Below, piece by piece: positions 25,023 to 33,793 of a stretch of 47,698 nt of DNA. The notes below the pieces were generated by a model. That model did not search any database. It saw only the letters and a program-made list of their open reading frames with translations, and was not told the DNA's origin. The stretch comes from a bacterium (GTDB lineage Bacteria > Cyanobacteriota > Vampirovibrionia > Gastranaerophilales > Gastranaerophilaceae), in assembly GCA_024408855.1 (NCBI GenBank), contig JAKSUQ010000014.1, forward strand, positions 1 to 47,698, read 5' to 3'. The translations under genes and the position numbers were made by a program. The first letter of the stretch is position 1, and each line of letters starts with the position of its first letter.

Positions 25023-25772
25023 TTGACTATAAAAATTGCTTTTACAGGAAAAAGCGGAAGTGGGAAAACTACTGTATTAAAGGCTCTATTAGCCGTAATG
25101 CGTGAAAAGTTTCCGGAAAAAAGTTTTTTGCTTTTTGATAATGATTTATCCGGAGAATTGGGACATTCTTTCGGTTTGGATATTAGAAACACCATTTATG
25201 GTATTCGAAGTGGCAAACACGAATACAAAACCGGAATACCGCAACATATGACTAAACAGGAATATATTGAATGGGCAATTGAAGACATAATAGTTTCATT
25301 GGATGATAATGTGGACATAATTGTGTCTTGGCTTAGCGGAGTAAAAGATTGCAGATGCCCGATTACTGAACAAATTAATAACGCTTTAAAAAAGTTTATT
25401 TCAAGATACGACTTTGTACTGTTTGATTGTGAATTTGATCTTAAATACTTGGTTCAGCTTATTGATACAGAAATAGATACAGCACTTATTATTGCAAATC
25501 CTACAATCGAATCAATGAATCTTGCCAAAAGAATTGACGAATTTTCCGCTAAATATTCAGCAGGCGGACAAATGGGCATTATTTTGAACAAAACAGAAAC
25601 TTCCGATTTAAAAACAGTCTATGAAATGGCAAAAGAAGCTGGTATAAACATTTTAGGTTCAATTCCTACTGATGAAAAACTAAAACTCGGATCCGTAAAC
25701 CGAAACTCATCCGTAGTACAAGAATCTGTTAAACAACTTTATTTTAGACTAAATCTTCCGCAGGAGAATTAA
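25023..25772 (+). CDS. CooC-like nickel-insertion ATPase (SIMIBI/ParA-fold)
   Basis: A 249-aa P-loop NTPase translated from a TTG at 25023, well spaced from AGAGGTG. The Walker A segment is FTGKSGSGKTT (residues 8-17), with the leading Lys of the deviant ParA/MinD form. The DCRCP motif (Cys110, Cys112) matches the CxC metal-binding and dimerising motif of CooC1, and it is followed by FVLFDCEFDL where CooC has its VxDxEAG segment. CooC proteins insert nickel into carbon monoxide dehydrogenase. No CODH gene is in the window. It is two bases upstream of folD, so C1 metabolism is the likely context. A general MinD/ParA-type role cannot be ruled out. Confidence 0.7.
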   Translation: MTIKIAFTGKSGSGKTTVLKALLAVMREKFPEKSFLLFDNDLSGELGHSFGLDIRNTIYGIRSGKHEYKTGIPQHMTKQEYIEWAIEDIIVSLDDNVDIIVSWLSGVKDCRCPITEQINNALKKFISRYDFVLFDCEFDLKYLVQLIDTEIDTALIIANPTIESMNLAKRIDEFSAKYSAGGQMGIILNKTETSDLKTVYEMAKEAGINILGSIPTDEKLKLGSVNRNSSVVQESVKQLYFRLNLPQEN

Positions 25773-25774
25773 TA

Positions 25775-26596
25775 ATGATTTTAGATGGAAAAAAAACATC
25801 ACAAAAAATATTGGAAAATCTCAAAACCAAAATTGCGAATTATGATAAGAAGCCACACTTGGCTGTAATTCTTGTCGGGAATAATCCGGCAAGTGAGGTT
25901 TATGTAAGGAACAAACAAATTGCTGCCGATAAAATCGGTATTAATTCTACCGTAATCAGGATGAACAATGATATTTCAGAAGAAGAACTCCTGAATAAAA
26001 TAGAAGAACTTAACCAAAATATTGATATAACCGGAATTTTAGTACAACTGCCACTACCAAAGCATATTGATAAAAATAAAGTTATAACTGCAATTTCCCC
26101 CCAAAAAGATGTCGATGGATTTCATCCGGAAAATGTCGGGAAATTAGCGGTCGGAATTGAACCATATTTTTATCCGGCAACACCTCAGGGAATTATAATG
26201 TTGCTTGATGAATATAAAATCCCGATAGAGGGCAAAGATGCTGTTATAATCGGACGTTCTAATATTGTAGGCAAACCGATTATGCAAATGCTCTTGAGAA
26301 GAAATGCAACGGTTACGATTTGCCACTCATACACAAAAGATTTGGAAAGCAAAATAAAAACCGCGGATATTTTGATATCAGCGGTTGGTAAACAAATTGT
26401 AAGATGTAAGATGGTTAAAAAAAACTCTGTTATAATTGACGTCGGATTGCACAGAACGGCAGACGGTCAATTAACCGGAGATGTTGATTATGATTTAATT
26501 TCTGAGTCAGCAGGCTATATTACACCAGTTCCCGGAGGTGTAGGTCCTATGACTATTGCATCTTTGATGTTTAATGCATCTAAAATATACTCCTAA
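25775..26596 (+). CDS. folD: Bifunctional methylenetetrahydrofolate dehydrogenase/cyclohydrolase
   Basis: Interconverts methylene-THF and formyl-THF in the cytoplasm. The 273-aa protein has the catalytic YVRNKQIAADKIGI segment (Tyr and Lys), GILVQLPLPKHID, SPQKDVDGFHPENVGKL, the Rossmann VIIGRSNIVGKPIMQMLL, and the C-terminal signature PVPGGVGPMTIASL. Length is normal. AGGAGAAT lies directly before the ATG. It is co-transcribed with the cooC-like gene. Confidence 0.97.
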   Translation: MILDGKKTSQKILENLKTKIANYDKKPHLAVILVGNNPASEVYVRNKQIAADKIGINSTVIRMNNDISEEELLNKIEELNQNIDITGILVQLPLPKHIDKNKVITAISPQKDVDGFHPENVGKLAVGIEPYFYPATPQGIIMLLDEYKIPIEGKDAVIIGRSNIVGKPIMQMLLRRNATVTICHSYTKDLESKIKTADILISAVGKQIVRCKMVKKNSVIIDVGLHRTADGQLTGDVDYDLISESAGYITPVPGGVGPMTIASLMFNASKIYS

Positions 26597-26618
26597 TATA
26601 GCAAAATTCTTATTTTTA

Positions 26619-27065
26619 TTAGCCGCCACCGCCGCCACCGAGTAAGTGAGTTTTTTGTGCCTCGGTTTGAACAAGTCCTTCGGCATTTTTTATATCTGCG
26701 TTAATCACTTCAATTTTTGTATTAACCAATTCCTTAAGTAAGTCATAATTCATGTCAATATTTTGAAGTTCGTCAAGTACAGCCGGATCAAAATTTTTAA
26801 CTTTAAAATCAGCGTATGCTGCCGCTACCCTTTCAGATCGTTCTTCATCTTTTTCATATGTATGACCGTTAAATGTAATTTTTTTATCAGTATCCATGAA
26901 CTTATCATAAGCTTTGGTGTGTTCAGCTTCCTTTTTTTCATACGCAGTCAAACGAGCATTATTGCTCTGGTATAGTGCTTGAACTTCTATTGAACGCATT
27001 GTTTCAATAGTTAAATCAGATTTAAGTTGAAGTAAATGTGATAGTGCTGCTGCTGTTGGACACAT
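26619..27065 (-). CDS. Hypothetical helical protein with poly-Gly C-terminus
   Basis: A 148-aa protein starting MCPTAAALSHLLQLKSDL and almost entirely helical by eye, with many Lys/Glu/Ala. It ends THLLGGGGGG. The ATG at 27065 follows AAAGGATGAG. Its upstream region carries a 21-base element nearly identical to one before the hypothetical gene at 29058-29342, at a similar distance from the start. I do not recognise the family. The shape (small, helical, Met-Cys start, flexible end) recalls small secreted or scaffold proteins, but this is only an impression. Confidence 0.65.
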   Translation of the reverse strand: MCPTAAALSHLLQLKSDLTIETMRSIEVQALYQSNNARLTAYEKKEAEHTKAYDKFMDTDKKITFNGHTYEKDEERSERVAAAYADFKVKNFDPAVLDELQNIDMNYDLLKELVNTKIEVINADIKNAEGLVQTEAQKTHLLGGGGGG

Positions 27066-27090
27066 TTTTGTCTCATCCTTTGTTAATTCA

Positions 27091-27111
27091 TCTTACATAT
27101 ATATAAAGTAT
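27091..27111 (-). promoter_or_regulatory. Shared upstream element, copy 1
   Basis: Minus-strand element with the core TACTTTATATATA followed by TAAGA, 26 bases before the ATG at 27065. It matches 29362-29382 at 19 of 21 positions. TTGTCA overlaps its upstream side and could be a -35, with TAAGAT as -10 (16 bases). Confidence 0.55.
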
Positions 27112-27263
27112 TGACAAAATATCTAATTTCACTCTTTGTTATTTTTGTTACAAAACTTAACATACGCTTAATTTTTTCTTTGCTTTATTGCTTATAATAA
27201 GGATTTGTGATTTGATATATTATATTATATTGTGTCGTATGTCGTTTTAAAGGAAAGTTCATT

Positions 27264-28940
27264 ATGAAAATCACACCAATCACAAATTACAATTGTTCTT
27301 CCGAACAAAGAAAAAACAATAATAGCGCTAATATCAATTTTGGAAATTCAGTATTCTTAGAAGTGGCTAAAACCGAGTCTTTAAAAAATGCATTCCAAAT
27401 TACTCATTGGAAACATATGGCAGATATAACAGCTACTTTGGGTAGTAATTCCAAAAAATATTCAGATAAAATTTTTAGATTATTACACAAAAAGGACGAA
27501 AACGGAGATACTTTTTTCAAAAAAATTTGGATAAAAAATCGGAAATATGGCAGTTTAACATCATTATTTAAATATAAAAATAATTTCGGAGAAATTGAGG
27601 ACCTGCTAAAAGAACCTTATGGGCATGAAAATACAGTGATACATATATGTTTAAACGCTGGTAGTGGCACATCCGTTGATAAATATACTCAGGTGCTTGA
27701 CGAAAACCAATTAGACAGAATATTTAAAACAAGAGACGATAACAAAAATACTCCTTTAATGTCAGCATCCTGTGTGCCGAAAGAAACCTTTGCAAAACTG
27801 TCTTATTCAACATTAAAAGATTTAACCCAAGGATATCAAAATAATTATGGTGAAACTTTATTTTACCGTGATTTTAAAGAGTTAACACAACTTCTTATTG
27901 ATCGATTAAATAGTGATGATATATATATAGGTTTAAAAGTTAAAGACAACCATGATGAAACAGCTTTGTTTAAAGTATCAGCAGAAACAGTAGAAATTTT
28001 AATTTCAAAGCTTAGTCCGGAACAGATTGGCAATTTAGTATTGGAAAAAAATGATATAGGAAACACCTTATTTCACGTATATGAACCAAATTTTGGCTGG
28101 AATAATTGTCATGATAGAAACGTAGAACGATTAAAAACACTTGCGACCAAACTCACTCCTGAATACAAAAAAAGAATCCTCACGACCAAGAATAACGCAG
28201 GAAACACTCCGATTCATTCAAATCCGGATTTTTATCAAGAAATTTTACCGTATTTTGATATGAAAAATGAAGATCTTGTTGGAGTATTATATCAAAAAGA
28301 CAACAATGGGAACAACTTCTTTCACAAGTATCCATACTCGAAGATTCAACAATGGATAAAACTTGCACCGGAGGATTTTGGAAAACTACTTTGCGAGAAA
28401 AATAACAAAGGTATCGCTCCTGTACATATTCTCAATGAATTTGACTTTATAGATATACTCGGTCAGCTTAAGAATTACCCTGATATAAGATACCAACTTG
28501 CCACCGTACAAGATAATAACGGCGACACTATTTTTCATCGAGAACCTAATTTTACGTTTTCTGAATTATTATCAGACATACCATCAGATAAAATTATGAA
28601 ATTGATTTTAACAAAAAATAATAATTGTGAAACTGTTATGGATGTTTTATCTTCCCAAAATATAGAATTATTCTTTAATAAATTAACAATAGAGGATGCA
28701 AAAAAATTTTTGAGCCTAAAAGATATACACCAAAGAACGATATTACATACTAAAAACGATATCAATATGACAATAAATATGCTTTACAGAATAGCCAAAG
28801 ATGATTTTAATAAAGAACTCTATGACTTGCCATCTGTAAAAGTAATTCTTAATCAAGAAGATATTTTCGGAATGAAAGCATTCTCCAATAAAGAAATACA
28901 AACTATTTTATACACTTTATGTGATAAATTGAAAAAGTAA
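27264..28940 (+). CDS. Ankyrin-like repeat protein with NFGN tag
   Basis: A 558-aa protein starting at the ATG at 27264 after AAAGGAAAG. The N-terminus (MKITPITNYN, then NINFGN at residues 23-28) carries the tag shared by several proteins here. From about residue 75 it is built of roughly ten repeats of 38-50 aa. Each has a hairpin of the type KDNNGNTxxH (examples: KDENGDTFFKK, RDDNKNTPLM, KNDIGNTLFH, KNNAGNTPIH, KDNNGNNFFH, QDNNGDTIFH) followed by two helices. This is ankyrin-like but with longer, irregular units. There is no signal peptide or membrane segment. It is probably a protein-binding scaffold; partner unknown. Such repeats are common in host- or prey-directed effectors. Confidence 0.72.
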   Translation: MKITPITNYNCSSEQRKNNNSANINFGNSVFLEVAKTESLKNAFQITHWKHMADITATLGSNSKKYSDKIFRLLHKKDENGDTFFKKIWIKNRKYGSLTSLFKYKNNFGEIEDLLKEPYGHENTVIHICLNAGSGTSVDKYTQVLDENQLDRIFKTRDDNKNTPLMSASCVPKETFAKLSYSTLKDLTQGYQNNYGETLFYRDFKELTQLLIDRLNSDDIYIGLKVKDNHDETALFKVSAETVEILISKLSPEQIGNLVLEKNDIGNTLFHVYEPNFGWNNCHDRNVERLKTLATKLTPEYKKRILTTKNNAGNTPIHSNPDFYQEILPYFDMKNEDLVGVLYQKDNNGNNFFHKYPYSKIQQWIKLAPEDFGKLLCEKNNKGIAPVHILNEFDFIDILGQLKNYPDIRYQLATVQDNNGDTIFHREPNFTFSELLSDIPSDKIMKLILTKNNNCETVMDVLSSQNIELFFNKLTIEDAKKFLSLKDIHQRTILHTKNDINMTINMLYRIAKDDFNKELYDLPSVKVILNQEDIFGMKAFSNKEIQTILYTLCDKLKK

Positions 28941-28981
28941 TTTGTTCTACGGTGAAATTTTAAATTTATATTGAAAAAAAG

Positions 28982-29000
28982 AAAAACCCTCAAAAGAGGG
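28982..29000 (-). terminator. Terminator of the 29058-29342 gene
   Basis: On the minus strand CCCTC-TTTT-GAGGG is followed directly by TTTTTC. The plus strand has no T run after the stem, so this works in one direction only. Confidence 0.75.
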
Positions 29001-29057
29001 CATAAGTTTTGTAAGATGTAAGATAGTTATATAAGAGATGTGTTATAAACACTGTAA

Positions 29058-29342
29058 TTATGCTATAAAATTAGTTCCGAACCTGTTTGCGCCATAAAAG
29101 AATGACTCTCTCATTACTTGTTGCAATGTCCTCTTTCTTTTTTGGCTATGACCGCCGATAACTGTATTTTCAATATCTTCAACGGATTTTTCGTATTGTT
29201 CGCAAACCAATGAGTTTAAATACTTAGAAACTTGAGAAACCGTTTCCTGAACTTCGTCATTTACTTCAACAGTAATTGTATCGGTCATTGTTTCAAATAT
29301 GTTTTCTTCTTTCTTGGTTGTATAAGTTGAAGTAAATAACAT
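29058..29342 (-). CDS. Small hypothetical protein
   Basis: A 94-aa protein starting at the ATG at 29342 after AAGGAGCGA. The middle is acidic and helical (TVEVNDEVQETVSQVSKYLN, then EQYEKSVEDIENTVIGG), the end basic and aromatic (SQKRKRTLQQVMRESFFYG). There is no signal peptide or membrane segment. It shares an upstream element with the gene at 26619-27065 and has its own terminator, so it is a discrete, regulated unit. Function unknown. Confidence 0.65.
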   Translation of the reverse strand: MLFTSTYTTKKEENIFETMTDTITVEVNDEVQETVSQVSKYLNSLVCEQYEKSVEDIENTVIGGHSQKRKRTLQQVMRESFFYGANRFGTNFIA

Positions 29343-29361
29343 CTTCGCTCCTTGTGTTCTC

Positions 29362-29382
29362 TCTTATGTATATATAAAGTAT
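29362..29382 (-). promoter_or_regulatory. Shared upstream element, copy 2
   Basis: Minus-strand TACTTTATATATA...TAAGA element, 20 bases before the ATG at 29342. Only two positions differ from the copy at 27091-27111. Confidence 0.55.
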
Positions 29383-29508
29383 ATCTATTTTAAAAAATTG
29401 CCTTTTTTGCTCCGAATTGTTAAGTTTTGTAAAATTCGGATTAGTTTTTGGGTAATTTTGAAATATTTCTTCAAAATTTTGCTATATAATGGTTTTATTG
29501 GGAGAAAT

Positions 29509-30876
29509 ATGAGAGAAAGAATTCTTTTATTTACAATATTATTATGTTTGGGTGTATTCCTTTTTATTTTCCAAAATTATGTGGATACAGGATTGGGATT
29601 ACTGATTTTATGCGGACTTGTGGTTGTATATGCTTTATATTCGATTGTTGCAACAAAATATCAGGCAAGAAAACTTCGTAAGAAACCGCCTGTTATTAAC
29701 GAAGACTATAAACCTTTAGTAACTATAATGATTCCTGCACACAATGAGGAACATGTTATTACACATACCATTGAAAACATAATGCAAATTGATTATCCTA
29801 AATTCGAAATTATCGTAATAGATGATAGAAGTACGGATAACACCGCATCAGTTATTAACGACATAGCAAATAAATATCAAAATGTTACGGCTTTTATTCG
29901 GGACAAAGAGGCTTTCCCCGGTAAATCCGCAGTTTTAAATGATGCACTAAAACTCGCAAAAGGTGAGGCAATTTTAGTTTTTGATGCCGACGCAACCGTT
30001 GAACCGGATTTTCTTAACAGGCTTGTACCAAAACTTGAACCTGCTGATGTCGGAGCAGTTCAGGCAAGGAAAATTATACGAAATAAAGATTTTAATCTTT
30101 TAGCTAAATGCCAAAACAACGAATACACAATGGATACACATTTGCAAGTAGGCAGAGATGCAGTTAAAGGTGCAGTTGAATTAAGAGGCAACGGTGAATT
30201 GATTAAACGTAAAGCTCTCGAAGATATCGGCGGTTGGAATAACTATACCATTACTGACGATTTAGATATGTCAACCAGATTGCACATCAAAGGCTGGGAT
30301 ATAAGATTTTGTGCGGATGCTTGTGTGTATGAAGAAGGAATTATATACCTTTATCCGCTTTATCGTCAAAGAAGAAGATGGTTAGAAGGTACCATACGAA
30401 GATACCTTGAATATTTCGGAGAAGCTATGATTTCTCCCAAAATGTCAATTCGTGCCAGATTTGATATGCTTGTATATATTACCCAGTTTATTATGCCTAT
30501 TTGGTTTGTCATGGAGGTTACAATAAGAACAATTAAGTTCTTTACCGATAAAATTAATCCTACAAGTTTGCATAACGAATTGGTTTCATCAATTTTTGTA
30601 TCCATAGCAATAGGTTTCGGGTTTTTCTCAATGATAAGGTACAGTTTGCGAAAATATGACAGCGTACCGAGATTACAAGCCTTAAAACAAGCATTTGAAA
30701 CAACAATATATTTTTTTATGATATGGTTCCCTATGGTTATATTTATTTGTGGAAAGATTTTATTCCGCAAAAAAAATATGAAATGGGGTAAAACTGCTCA
30801 CGGATTAGTATTGGAAGAAGAAAAAAGAACAGTTACGACAGAAAATGAATTGCAAAGTGCTGCAACAGTGAAATGA
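29509..30876 (+). CDS. Processive family 2 glycosyltransferase (membrane)
   Basis: I start at the ATG at 29509 after TTGGGAGAAAT; the longer frame from 29398 crosses the promoter region. The 455-aa protein has two N-terminal membrane helices, then a GT2 domain with PAHNEEHVI, VIDDRSTDNT, FDADATVEPDFL, TITDDLDMS and QRRRWLEGT. These are the D, DxD, D and Q(Q/R)xRW motifs of BcsA/PgaC/NodC-type polymer synthases. Further membrane helices follow near 320-420. It should make a surface polysaccharide from a UDP-sugar; the product is unknown. apt follows eight bases after its stop, presumably in the same transcript. Confidence 0.9.
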   Translation: MRERILLFTILLCLGVFLFIFQNYVDTGLGLLILCGLVVVYALYSIVATKYQARKLRKKPPVINEDYKPLVTIMIPAHNEEHVITHTIENIMQIDYPKFEIIVIDDRSTDNTASVINDIANKYQNVTAFIRDKEAFPGKSAVLNDALKLAKGEAILVFDADATVEPDFLNRLVPKLEPADVGAVQARKIIRNKDFNLLAKCQNNEYTMDTHLQVGRDAVKGAVELRGNGELIKRKALEDIGGWNNYTITDDLDMSTRLHIKGWDIRFCADACVYEEGIIYLYPLYRQRRRWLEGTIRRYLEYFGEAMISPKMSIRARFDMLVYITQFIMPIWFVMEVTIRTIKFFTDKINPTSLHNELVSSIFVSIAIGFGFFSMIRYSLRKYDSVPRLQALKQAFETTIYFFMIWFPMVIFICGKILFRKKNMKWGKTAHGLVLEEEKRTVTTENELQSAATVK

Positions 30877-30884
30877 GGTTAAAA

Positions 30885-31436
30885 ATGGCTATTACATTGA
30901 ATGATTACGAATACGTCAGAGAACACGTCAGACAAGTCCCTGATTTTCCGAAAAAAGGAATTTTATTTCTTGATATAACTACTGCGACTAAGGATGCCGA
31001 AGCATTTAGAAAGTCGATGGATTTTTTGTACGAGGAATTTAAAAATGCAAACTTGAATTATATCTTGGGAATAGAATCAAGGGGATTTATTTTTGGTGCT
31101 GCATTAGCAGCTAAATTAGGAATTGGATTTGTGCCGATTAGAAAACCTAATAAACTTCCAGCTGAAACCATCAAAGAGTCTTACGATTTGGAATACGGCT
31201 CAGATACAATAGAAATGCATAAAGATGCAGTTAAGTCCGGCGACCGTGTTGTTATTATTGACGATTTGCTTGCTACCGGAGGAACTGCGGTTGCGGCATG
31301 TAATTTAGTCAGAAAAACCGGAGCTGAAATCGTTTCAACAGCCTTTATTATAGAACTTGATCCACTTAAAGGCAGAGAAAAAATTGAAGCAAACGGAGTA
31401 AAAGTTGTATCAATGCTTCATTATGATTTAGATTAA
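30885..31436 (+). CDS. apt: Adenine phosphoribosyltransferase
   Basis: Salvages adenine to AMP using PRPP. I use the ATG at 30885 (183 aa), with TGAGGT upstream; an ATG at 30873 overlaps the end of the GT2 gene. Motifs: VPDFPKKGILFLDITT at the N-terminus, LGIESRGFIFGAALA, and the PRPP loop VVIIDDLLATGGTAVAA. Length is standard. The coupling with a glycosyltransferase is not functional in any obvious way. Confidence 0.95.
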   Translation: MAITLNDYEYVREHVRQVPDFPKKGILFLDITTATKDAEAFRKSMDFLYEEFKNANLNYILGIESRGFIFGAALAAKLGIGFVPIRKPNKLPAETIKESYDLEYGSDTIEMHKDAVKSGDRVVIIDDLLATGGTAVAACNLVRKTGAEIVSTAFIIELDPLKGREKIEANGVKVVSMLHYDLD

Positions 31437-31460
31437 AAAATATAATTTTTCATTAAAAAA

Positions 31461-32615
31461 TTACTGCAAATCGAATGGGTCATCCTCTTTGTAGTAATTT
31501 TTTTTGCCATTTTTAACCTTATTATTACGTTTTTTAACATCTTCAGAAACTGTTTTGTATGCATTATCCAAGGAAACTTTGGCAATAGCTCTATTTTTTG
31601 CTCTGTCATTAACCATTAACCAATATGAATGTTTGACATTATCAACAGTAAACGAAATTTTACCGGCTTTTCTATCCCCGGGCTTAAATTGCGAGAACAA
31701 AAGTTTTGTATCCCCAAAGATAGATGGAGTATAAATTTTATTGTAATCACTTATTAATGCCAAATCCATGCCTGAAAAAATTTTGTCCGACATATTTGAA
31801 ACGGAAATTGATAGTGTTATTGTATTAACATTTCCAAACGGGTCTTTGTCATATAAAATATTACTTATTCTTATATCAAGCCCCGGATAGGTCATTTCTT
31901 TTTGTTTCAAGGCTTCTTCTCGGTACACAGGAAGTTCGACTCCGGATAATATTTTTACCTTTATTTCATCACCAGGAGAAATTAAAACATCTTTCCCTTT
32001 TCTGTATAAAGCCATTCCAAGGCCTACTGCACCACCGATTGCAGCACCACCGGCTAAAGTATAACCGTTAGAAGCTATTGCAGCTTCAAGCCCCAAAGCC
32101 TGTGCAGCAAAAATTCCGCCCATTACACCACCCGCCGCAGTATATCCTATATCCGTTGCAACTATTTTTGTTGCAGCTTTCAAAGGGTGAAGTTTTGTAG
32201 ACATCTTTCCCTCAATTGGAATTTCACGTCCGTCAGGAGTTACCAAATAATCAAAGCTCAGGTCCAAATATCCATCTCTGCCAAGTCTTTTGGCTCCTTC
32301 AGAATTTCTTATAACACCATGTGCAACAGTTCCTTTTGGAAGAATTATTCCTTTATCACCATAAACATCACCCGTTATTTCCGCAAAAAATTCATCACCC
32401 TCAAAAGAAAAACTTCCATCCAAAACTTGAGATACCGTCATTTCAATAGTATTACGTTTTTCAAGCATATCTGTTTTTCCGGTATAAAGCTCTTTATCAA
32501 GTTCCTGAGCTTCATCCTCGTATTCGGCATAACCTCGATAGAAATCATCAGCCGAATACGCAACCTCCTGAAACAAAAATAACCCCAGTATTATCAGTGC
32601 TAATGCTTTTTTCAT
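31461..32615 (-). CDS. Exported hypothetical protein with Gly-rich hydrophobic middle
   Basis: I take the ATG at 32615: the frame extends to 32690, but MKKALALIILGLFLFQEVAY followed by SADD is a clear Sec signal peptide. TATAAT also ends six bases before this ATG. The 384-aa precursor has a beta-rich segment (ILPKGTVAHGVIRNSEGAKR, then LDLSFDYLVTPDGREIPIEG) resembling the barrel of TrbI/VirB10-like or LPS-assembly proteins. A Gly/Ala-rich hydrophobic region (GYTAAGGVMGGIFAAQALGL) follows, then a C-terminal beta domain and a basic end. An outer-membrane or periplasmic location is likely. It follows nadD-yqeK by 40 bases but appears to have its own promoter. Confidence 0.72.
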   Translation of the reverse strand: MKKALALIILGLFLFQEVAYSADDFYRGYAEYEDEAQELDKELYTGKTDMLEKRNTIEMTVSQVLDGSFSFEGDEFFAEITGDVYGDKGIILPKGTVAHGVIRNSEGAKRLGRDGYLDLSFDYLVTPDGREIPIEGKMSTKLHPLKAATKIVATDIGYTAAGGVMGGIFAAQALGLEAAIASNGYTLAGGAAIGGAVGLGMALYRKGKDVLISPGDEIKVKILSGVELPVYREEALKQKEMTYPGLDIRISNILYDKDPFGNVNTITLSISVSNMSDKIFSGMDLALISDYNKIYTPSIFGDTKLLFSQFKPGDRKAGKISFTVDNVKHSYWLMVNDRAKNRAIAKVSLDNAYKTVSEDVKKRNNKVKNGKKNYYKEDDPFDLQ

Positions 32616-32621
32616 ATTAAA

Positions 32622-32651
32622 ATTATACAATTTATAATTGATTAAGTCCAA
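32622..32651 (-). promoter_or_regulatory. Promoter giving a leaderless mRNA for the exported protein
   Basis: Minus-strand TTGGAC (32651-32646), an 18-base spacer and TATAAT (32627-32622). Six bases (TTTAAT) separate the -10 from the ATG. It lies just before and slightly into the end of yqeK. Confidence 0.65.
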
Positions 32652-32655
32652 AATG

Positions 32656-33243
32656 TTACAACTCCTCAAGAAGTTTATTATATACATCAACCGTCATTTT
32701 ACAAATTCTCAATTCTCTGTCTGCCAAACTTTTTAATGTATTTTTGTATGATACAAAAAGAGCTTTATCCAAACCGTTCTCTTCTTTTAAAGCATTTCTT
32801 ATAGGCTCAGCGTATTCTTGTGGTCTTGTTTTGTATTCGATTTTATCAGCTATATATATAATTTTTTCAAAATCTGTCATATTGGTATTTCCCAATGTGT
32901 GCCAACGTATAGCCGATAAGACCTCTTCGTCATTAACACCAAACATTTGTTTTGCAATAATTGCACCAACCGGAGCGTGATATGTTTTAGGATTAATCAG
33001 TTCTCCATCGCAAATTGCAGGATAATTTTCAAGATACTTTTTTAATTCTTCTTTTGGCATGCATTTTGCACAATCATGAATTAATCCGCAAAAATATGCT
33101 TTTTCTTTATCCAAACCGTATTTTTCAGCTAAATCATACGCAACCTCAGCAGTTCCGAGAGAGTGTTCATAGCGCTCGCGGTCTAAGCTGCTTTTTAATT
33201 TCGCTTTTATTTCTTCAATTTTTGTATAATCCGTATTTTTCAA
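32656..33243 (-). CDS. yqeK: HD-domain hydrolase, YqeK family (Ap4A hydrolase)
   Basis: Metal-dependent symmetrical diadenosine tetraphosphate hydrolase family. I start at a TTG at 33243, seven bases after GTGGAGG; the longest frame (ATG at 33279) overlaps nadD more deeply and has no such site. The 195-aa product has RYEHSLGTAEVAYDLAEKYG, the HD pair in FCGLIHDCAKCMP, and HAPVGAIIA plus IRWHTLGN with further metal ligands. IYIADKIEYKTRP comes near the end. It overlaps the end of nadD by 29 bases. The nadD-yqeK order is conserved in Firmicutes and relatives. Confidence 0.93.
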   Translation of the reverse strand: MKNTDYTKIEEIKAKLKSSLDRERYEHSLGTAEVAYDLAEKYGLDKEKAYFCGLIHDCAKCMPKEELKKYLENYPAICDGELINPKTYHAPVGAIIAKQMFGVNDEEVLSAIRWHTLGNTNMTDFEKIIYIADKIEYKTRPQEYAEPIRNALKEENGLDKALFVSYKNTLKSLADRELRICKMTVDVYNKLLEEL

Positions 33244-33793
33244 TATATTCCTCCACTTCGGCACAAACAGATTTTTCACCTTTGTTTCCCCTTATTTCAG
33301 TTGAAGAAACATTTATAAAATCTGTTTGCAAAATCTCAAAATTCCATCCATTTAACTTATAACTGTCATAATCAATTTGTTTTTCATTATCTTCTTTTCT
33401 CGGAAATACAATAAAATGGATCGTTTTTTTTAATTCATCAGTATTATACCAGCTATCAAGGTTTGAAAAGGCATCTGTTCCTATCAAAAAGTTTAACCTG
33501 CCGGGAATTTTATACATTTCTCTTATTTTATTGACTGTTAATATTGAATACGACTTACCCTCATTTTTGTATTCAATATCTGAAACTTCAAACTTGTGAT
33601 TGTGTTGTGTCGCAAGTTTTACCATATTAATTCTATGCAAAGCGAGCTCTTTATCAATATTTTTGTGAGGAGGAATATAAGACGGAATAAATATTATTTT
33701 ATCAAAATCATATTTCTCCAACACAAACTTTGCCATTTGAATATGCGCATTATGAATGGGATTGAAAGTTCCCGGAAATATACAAATGCTCAT
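33215..33793 (-). CDS. nadD: Nicotinate-nucleotide adenylyltransferase
   Basis: Adenylates nicotinate mononucleotide in NAD synthesis. The 192-aa protein starts ICIFPGTFNPIHNAHIQMA with the GTFNPxHxxH nucleotidyltransferase signature. It continues with IFIPSYIPPHKN and LNFLIGTDAFSNLDSWYN, and ends with VSSTEIRGNKGE, the second ATP-binding motif. AGAGAGGTTAGA precedes the ATG. It is the first gene of nadD-yqeK. Confidence 0.96.
   Translation of the reverse strand: MSICIFPGTFNPIHNAHIQMAKFVLEKYDFDKIIFIPSYIPPHKNIDKELALHRINMVKLATQHNHKFEVSDIEYKNEGKSYSILTVNKIREMYKIPGRLNFLIGTDAFSNLDSWYNTDELKKTIHFIVFPRKEDNEKQIDYDSYKLNGWNFEILQTDFINVSSTEIRGNKGEKSVCAEVEEYIEKYGLYKN

Noticed and set aside
32905..32919. 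GCCGATAA resembling a sigma-28 -10
   Set aside because: It lies inside yqeK and has no TAAAG-type -35 at the required distance.
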